Source: Candidatus Bathyarchaeota archaeon
GTDB lineage: Archaea > Thermoproteota > Bathyarchaeia > TCS64
Direction of reading: 5' to 3'
Assembly (NCBI GenBank): GCA_030613835.1
Contig: JAUWLH010000070.1
Location: 1 to 7,481 of the forward strand
DNA length: 7,481 bases
Shown here: piece after piece, positions 6,292 to 7,481 of the stretch
Layout of the letters: every line of letters begins with the position of its first letter
How positions within the stretch are numbered: position 1 is the first letter of the stretch
Translations under genes and position numbers: made by a program
Notes under the pieces: model-generated
What the model was told of the DNA's origin: nothing
Databases searched by the model: none
Seen by the model: the letters and a program-made list of their open reading frames with translations, nothing else

Positions 6292-6315
6292 CCAAACCAG
6301 TCCAGTGAATATCTT

Positions 6316-6870
6316 ATGATTACTAGGGACGAATCCATTGAGCTTGTCAAGGAGAACGTCAAGAACAAGAACCTTGTCAACCACATGATCGGGGTTGGGG
6401 CCATCATGAAGGGTCTCGCCGAGCACTTGGGCGAGGACTCCCACCTCTGGGAGGTTGTGGGGATCCTTCACGATGTTGACTACGAGACCTTCGGTGAGGA
6501 CTTTGCCAATCATGGGGCAAAATCGGCCGAGATGGTCAAGGACATCCTACCGGATGACGCACTTAAGGCCATCAGGAGCCACAACCCATTAACTGGGTAC
6601 GAGCCAGAGTCAAGGTTTGATATCGCTTTATTGGCTGGCGACGCTATCTCTGGTCTGATCGTTGCAAATGCGCTTGTGCGCCCTACCCGGATGGAGGGCA
6701 TGAAAGCCAAGAGCATCAAGAAGCGTATGAAGGACAAGTCATTCGCTCGCCAAGTTAGCCGAGAGAACGTGATGAAATGCGAGGAGATAGGCATCCAGTT
6801 CAGCGAGTTCGCGACAATAGCGATCAAGGCCATGGCCAGCGTGGCAGACCAGATAGGATTGAACAACTAA
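6316..6870 (+). CDS. HD-domain (HDIG-type) metal-dependent phosphohydrolase
   Basis: A 184-residue cytoplasmic protein made almost entirely of one HD domain. The expected ligands are H23 (LVNHMIGV), the H52-D53 doublet (GILHDVDYE), later histidines H66 and H89 (RSHNP), and D109 (LAGDAISG). This H...HD...H...D order binds divalent metal and in the family hydrolyses phosphate esters of nucleotides or small metabolites; the substrate is unknown. The widespread small HDIG proteins share the opening helix 'T-R-D-E-x-x-x-L-V-K-E-x-V-K-N' and the length. The ATG at 6316 is preferred over upstream starts at or after 6214: a TATA box sits 28 bases before it, and the 34 extra residues would extend back through the divergent promoter and into the MFS start. 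Its TAA overlaps the next ATG (TAATG), so the two are probably co-translated. Confidence 0.87.
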   Translation: MITRDESIELVKENVKNKNLVNHMIGVGAIMKGLAEHLGEDSHLWEVVGILHDVDYETFGEDFANHGAKSAEMVKDILPDDALKAIRSHNPLTGYEPESRFDIALLAGDAISGLIVANALVRPTRMEGMKAKSIKKRMKDKSFARQVSRENVMKCEEIGIQFSEFATIAIKAMASVADQIGLNN

Positions 6871-7340
6871 TGGTAGACCCGGAAAGACAGAGACACCGAG
6901 TGACGAGGATCATTGCAGCGTCAAGGTTCCCTTTCCTCGACCAGGAAGAGGACAGCTGGCCACCCAGCTACCAGACCATCGTCAACGATGAGCAGAACCG
7001 GTTTGGCATCAAGGGACCTGATGACATAGGCATCATTTACCCCAGTATCGTCATCCTCAGGGGTGACGGGGGGGTGCAGGAGCTTGGTATGGTGGAGCCA
7101 GCTGGGAACGTGAACCAGGGGCGGGCCAAGGTATGGCAGTTCCTGAGCGATTCCGCCAGTGTCGGCAGGACTCACAAGAAGCTGTTCGTCTACGTGCCCC
7201 ACGGTCTGGAGGACGAGGGGCTCAAGATCCTAGAGGATAACGGCATCGAGTACGATGGACTACGAGGCTACGGGGTTGTCGACGGGAACTTGAAGATCTA
7301 CCCCATAAAGACGCACGATAGTCCCCACGACCATCGTTAA
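6870..7340 (+). CDS. Uncharacterised 156-aa protein, possibly restriction-endonuclease-like fold
   Basis: It starts at the ATG overlapping the HD gene's stop by one base; an upstream start at 6777 would bury 93 bases in that gene. I do not recognise a named family. The order of elements resembles small proteins with a PD-(D/E)xK-like core: P50-D51 (KGPDDIGI), strand SIVILR, then strand VQELGMVE with E71 and E76, a long helix with K87-V-W-Q-F-L, strand KLFVYVP (103-110), and a closing DEGLKILEDNGIEYDGLRGY. In nuclease members, a D, an E and a K sit in the first strands; here the expected lysine after the E is missing (MVEP), so it may be an inactive, binding or divergent member. No signal peptide or membrane segment is present. 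It is clearly real, being coupled to the HD hydrolase and of consistent codon use. Function is unknown; the fold assignment is tentative. Confidence 0.7.
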   Translation: MVDPERQRHRVTRIIAASRFPFLDQEEDSWPPSYQTIVNDEQNRFGIKGPDDIGIIYPSIVILRGDGGVQELGMVEPAGNVNQGRAKVWQFLSDSASVGRTHKKLFVYVPHGLEDEGLKILEDNGIEYDGLRGYGVVDGNLKIYPIKTHDSPHDHR

Positions 7341-7344
7341 CTCC

Positions 7345-7349
7345 TTTTT
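7345..7349 (+). terminator. T-tract after the HD unit
   Basis: T5 lies 5 bases past the stop codon at 7338-7340, followed by AT-rich DNA. It would end the HD hydrolase transcript. Confidence 0.4.
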
Positions 7350-7467
7350 ATATCAACATTTTAATTTGCACTCTTGTTTCGTCTAACGCATTGTATCCGT
7401 GATCCACGTTTAGTTTTATTCCTGTTCCATCGTTTAAACAAATTTGATTACCCCAGTCAACTTCCAC
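7348..7467 (-). CDS. Possible small or fragmentary AT-rich reading frame at the right edge
   Basis: On the - strand, GTG at 7467 to TAA at 7348-7350 gives 39 residues of natural-looking composition (begins VEVDWGNQICLN; contains KLNVDHGYNALDET). It is A-rich and unlike the GC-richer neighbours. An in-frame TAA lies just upstream at 7471-7473. If the gene once continued left-to-right on this strand from outside the window, it is now interrupted or frameshifted; otherwise it is a tiny protein. I recognise no domain. Its end meets the + strand terminator, a convergent arrangement. Treat as unproven. Confidence 0.3.
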   Translation of the reverse strand: MEVDWGNQICLNDGTGIKLNVDHGYNALDETRVQIKMLI

Positions 7468-7481
7468 ACATTAGCGTGCGC

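Noticed and set aside
6214..6315. N-terminal extension of the HD hydrolase
   Set aside because: These 34 codons cross the divergent promoter region and overlap the MFS start; the HD family begins at the ATG at 6316, which has a well-placed TATA box.
5589..6407. 272-codon - strand reading frame overlapping the MFS gene
   Set aside because: It is an out-of-phase shadow of the MFS gene, rich in Arg, His and Pro with no membrane segments or domains, while the MFS frame has motif A and 12 helices.
6777..6869. N-terminal extension of the 156-aa protein
   Set aside because: It lies entirely within the HD gene in another phase and has a low-complexity Arg/Gly/Gln composition; the TAATG junction gives a natural start at 6870.
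1..7481. CRISPR array, insertion sequence, integrase, or toxin-antitoxin pair
   Set aside because: No regularly spaced direct repeats, terminal inverted repeats, transposase or recombinase motifs, or paired small toxin-like genes were seen.

Overview
The window looks archaeal. Apparent genes are preceded by A/T-rich boxes centred about 25-30 bases upstream of the start or of the tRNA 5' end (TATA elements), with no bacterial -35/-10 pairs. Two genes (amidohydrolase, HD hydrolase) look leaderless or nearly so. Transcription units tend to end in short T-runs, and the tRNA-Arg gene does not encode CCA. I cannot place it in a phylum; an Asgard or Thermoplasmatota-type lineage of moderate GC is a guess.

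Layout. (1) Bases 1-733 hold the 3' part of a + strand gene cut by the left edge, which joins an ARPP-1-like (DUF6569-like) domain to a C-terminal winged helix. (2) Bases 734-1505 hold no long gene, but do hold a 39-aa zinc-ribbon gene on the - strand (965-1084) and a - strand tRNA-Arg with anticodon GCG (1237-1311) with its own TATA box. (3) Bases 1545-3122 encode a YtcJ-type metal-dependent amidohydrolase; a TATA box inside the apparent 5' extension fixes the start at 1545. (4) Bases 3270-4942 are a two-gene unit: a 93-residue protein with a predicted ferredoxin-like beta-alpha pattern, overlapping by 4 bases a SLC13/DASS-family carboxylate transporter. (5) Bases 5036-6220 (- strand) encode an MFS transporter convergent with it. 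(6) Bases 6316-7340 are a second two-gene unit, an HD-domain phosphohydrolase and an uncharacterised 156-aa protein joined by TAATG, divergent from the MFS gene over a 95-base promoter region. (7) The right edge contains a short, AT-rich, - strand reading frame of uncertain status.

How the genes may work together. The middle block reads as small-molecule uptake and turnover: a hydrolase of cyclic or acyl amides, a dicarboxylate-type importer with a small partner protein, and an MFS carrier. The amidohydrolase and MFS promoters share the same 11 bases around the TATA box, which hints at, but does not prove, common control. Nothing resembles a phage, insertion sequence, CRISPR array or toxin-antitoxin pair. 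The left gene uses AGA/CGA arginine codons where the central genes use mostly AGG, so the tRNA-bearing spacer may mark a boundary between DNA of different history. The most promising uncharacterised items are the ARPP-1/winged-helix fusion, the transporter-coupled 93-aa protein, and the HD hydrolase plus 156-aa pair.
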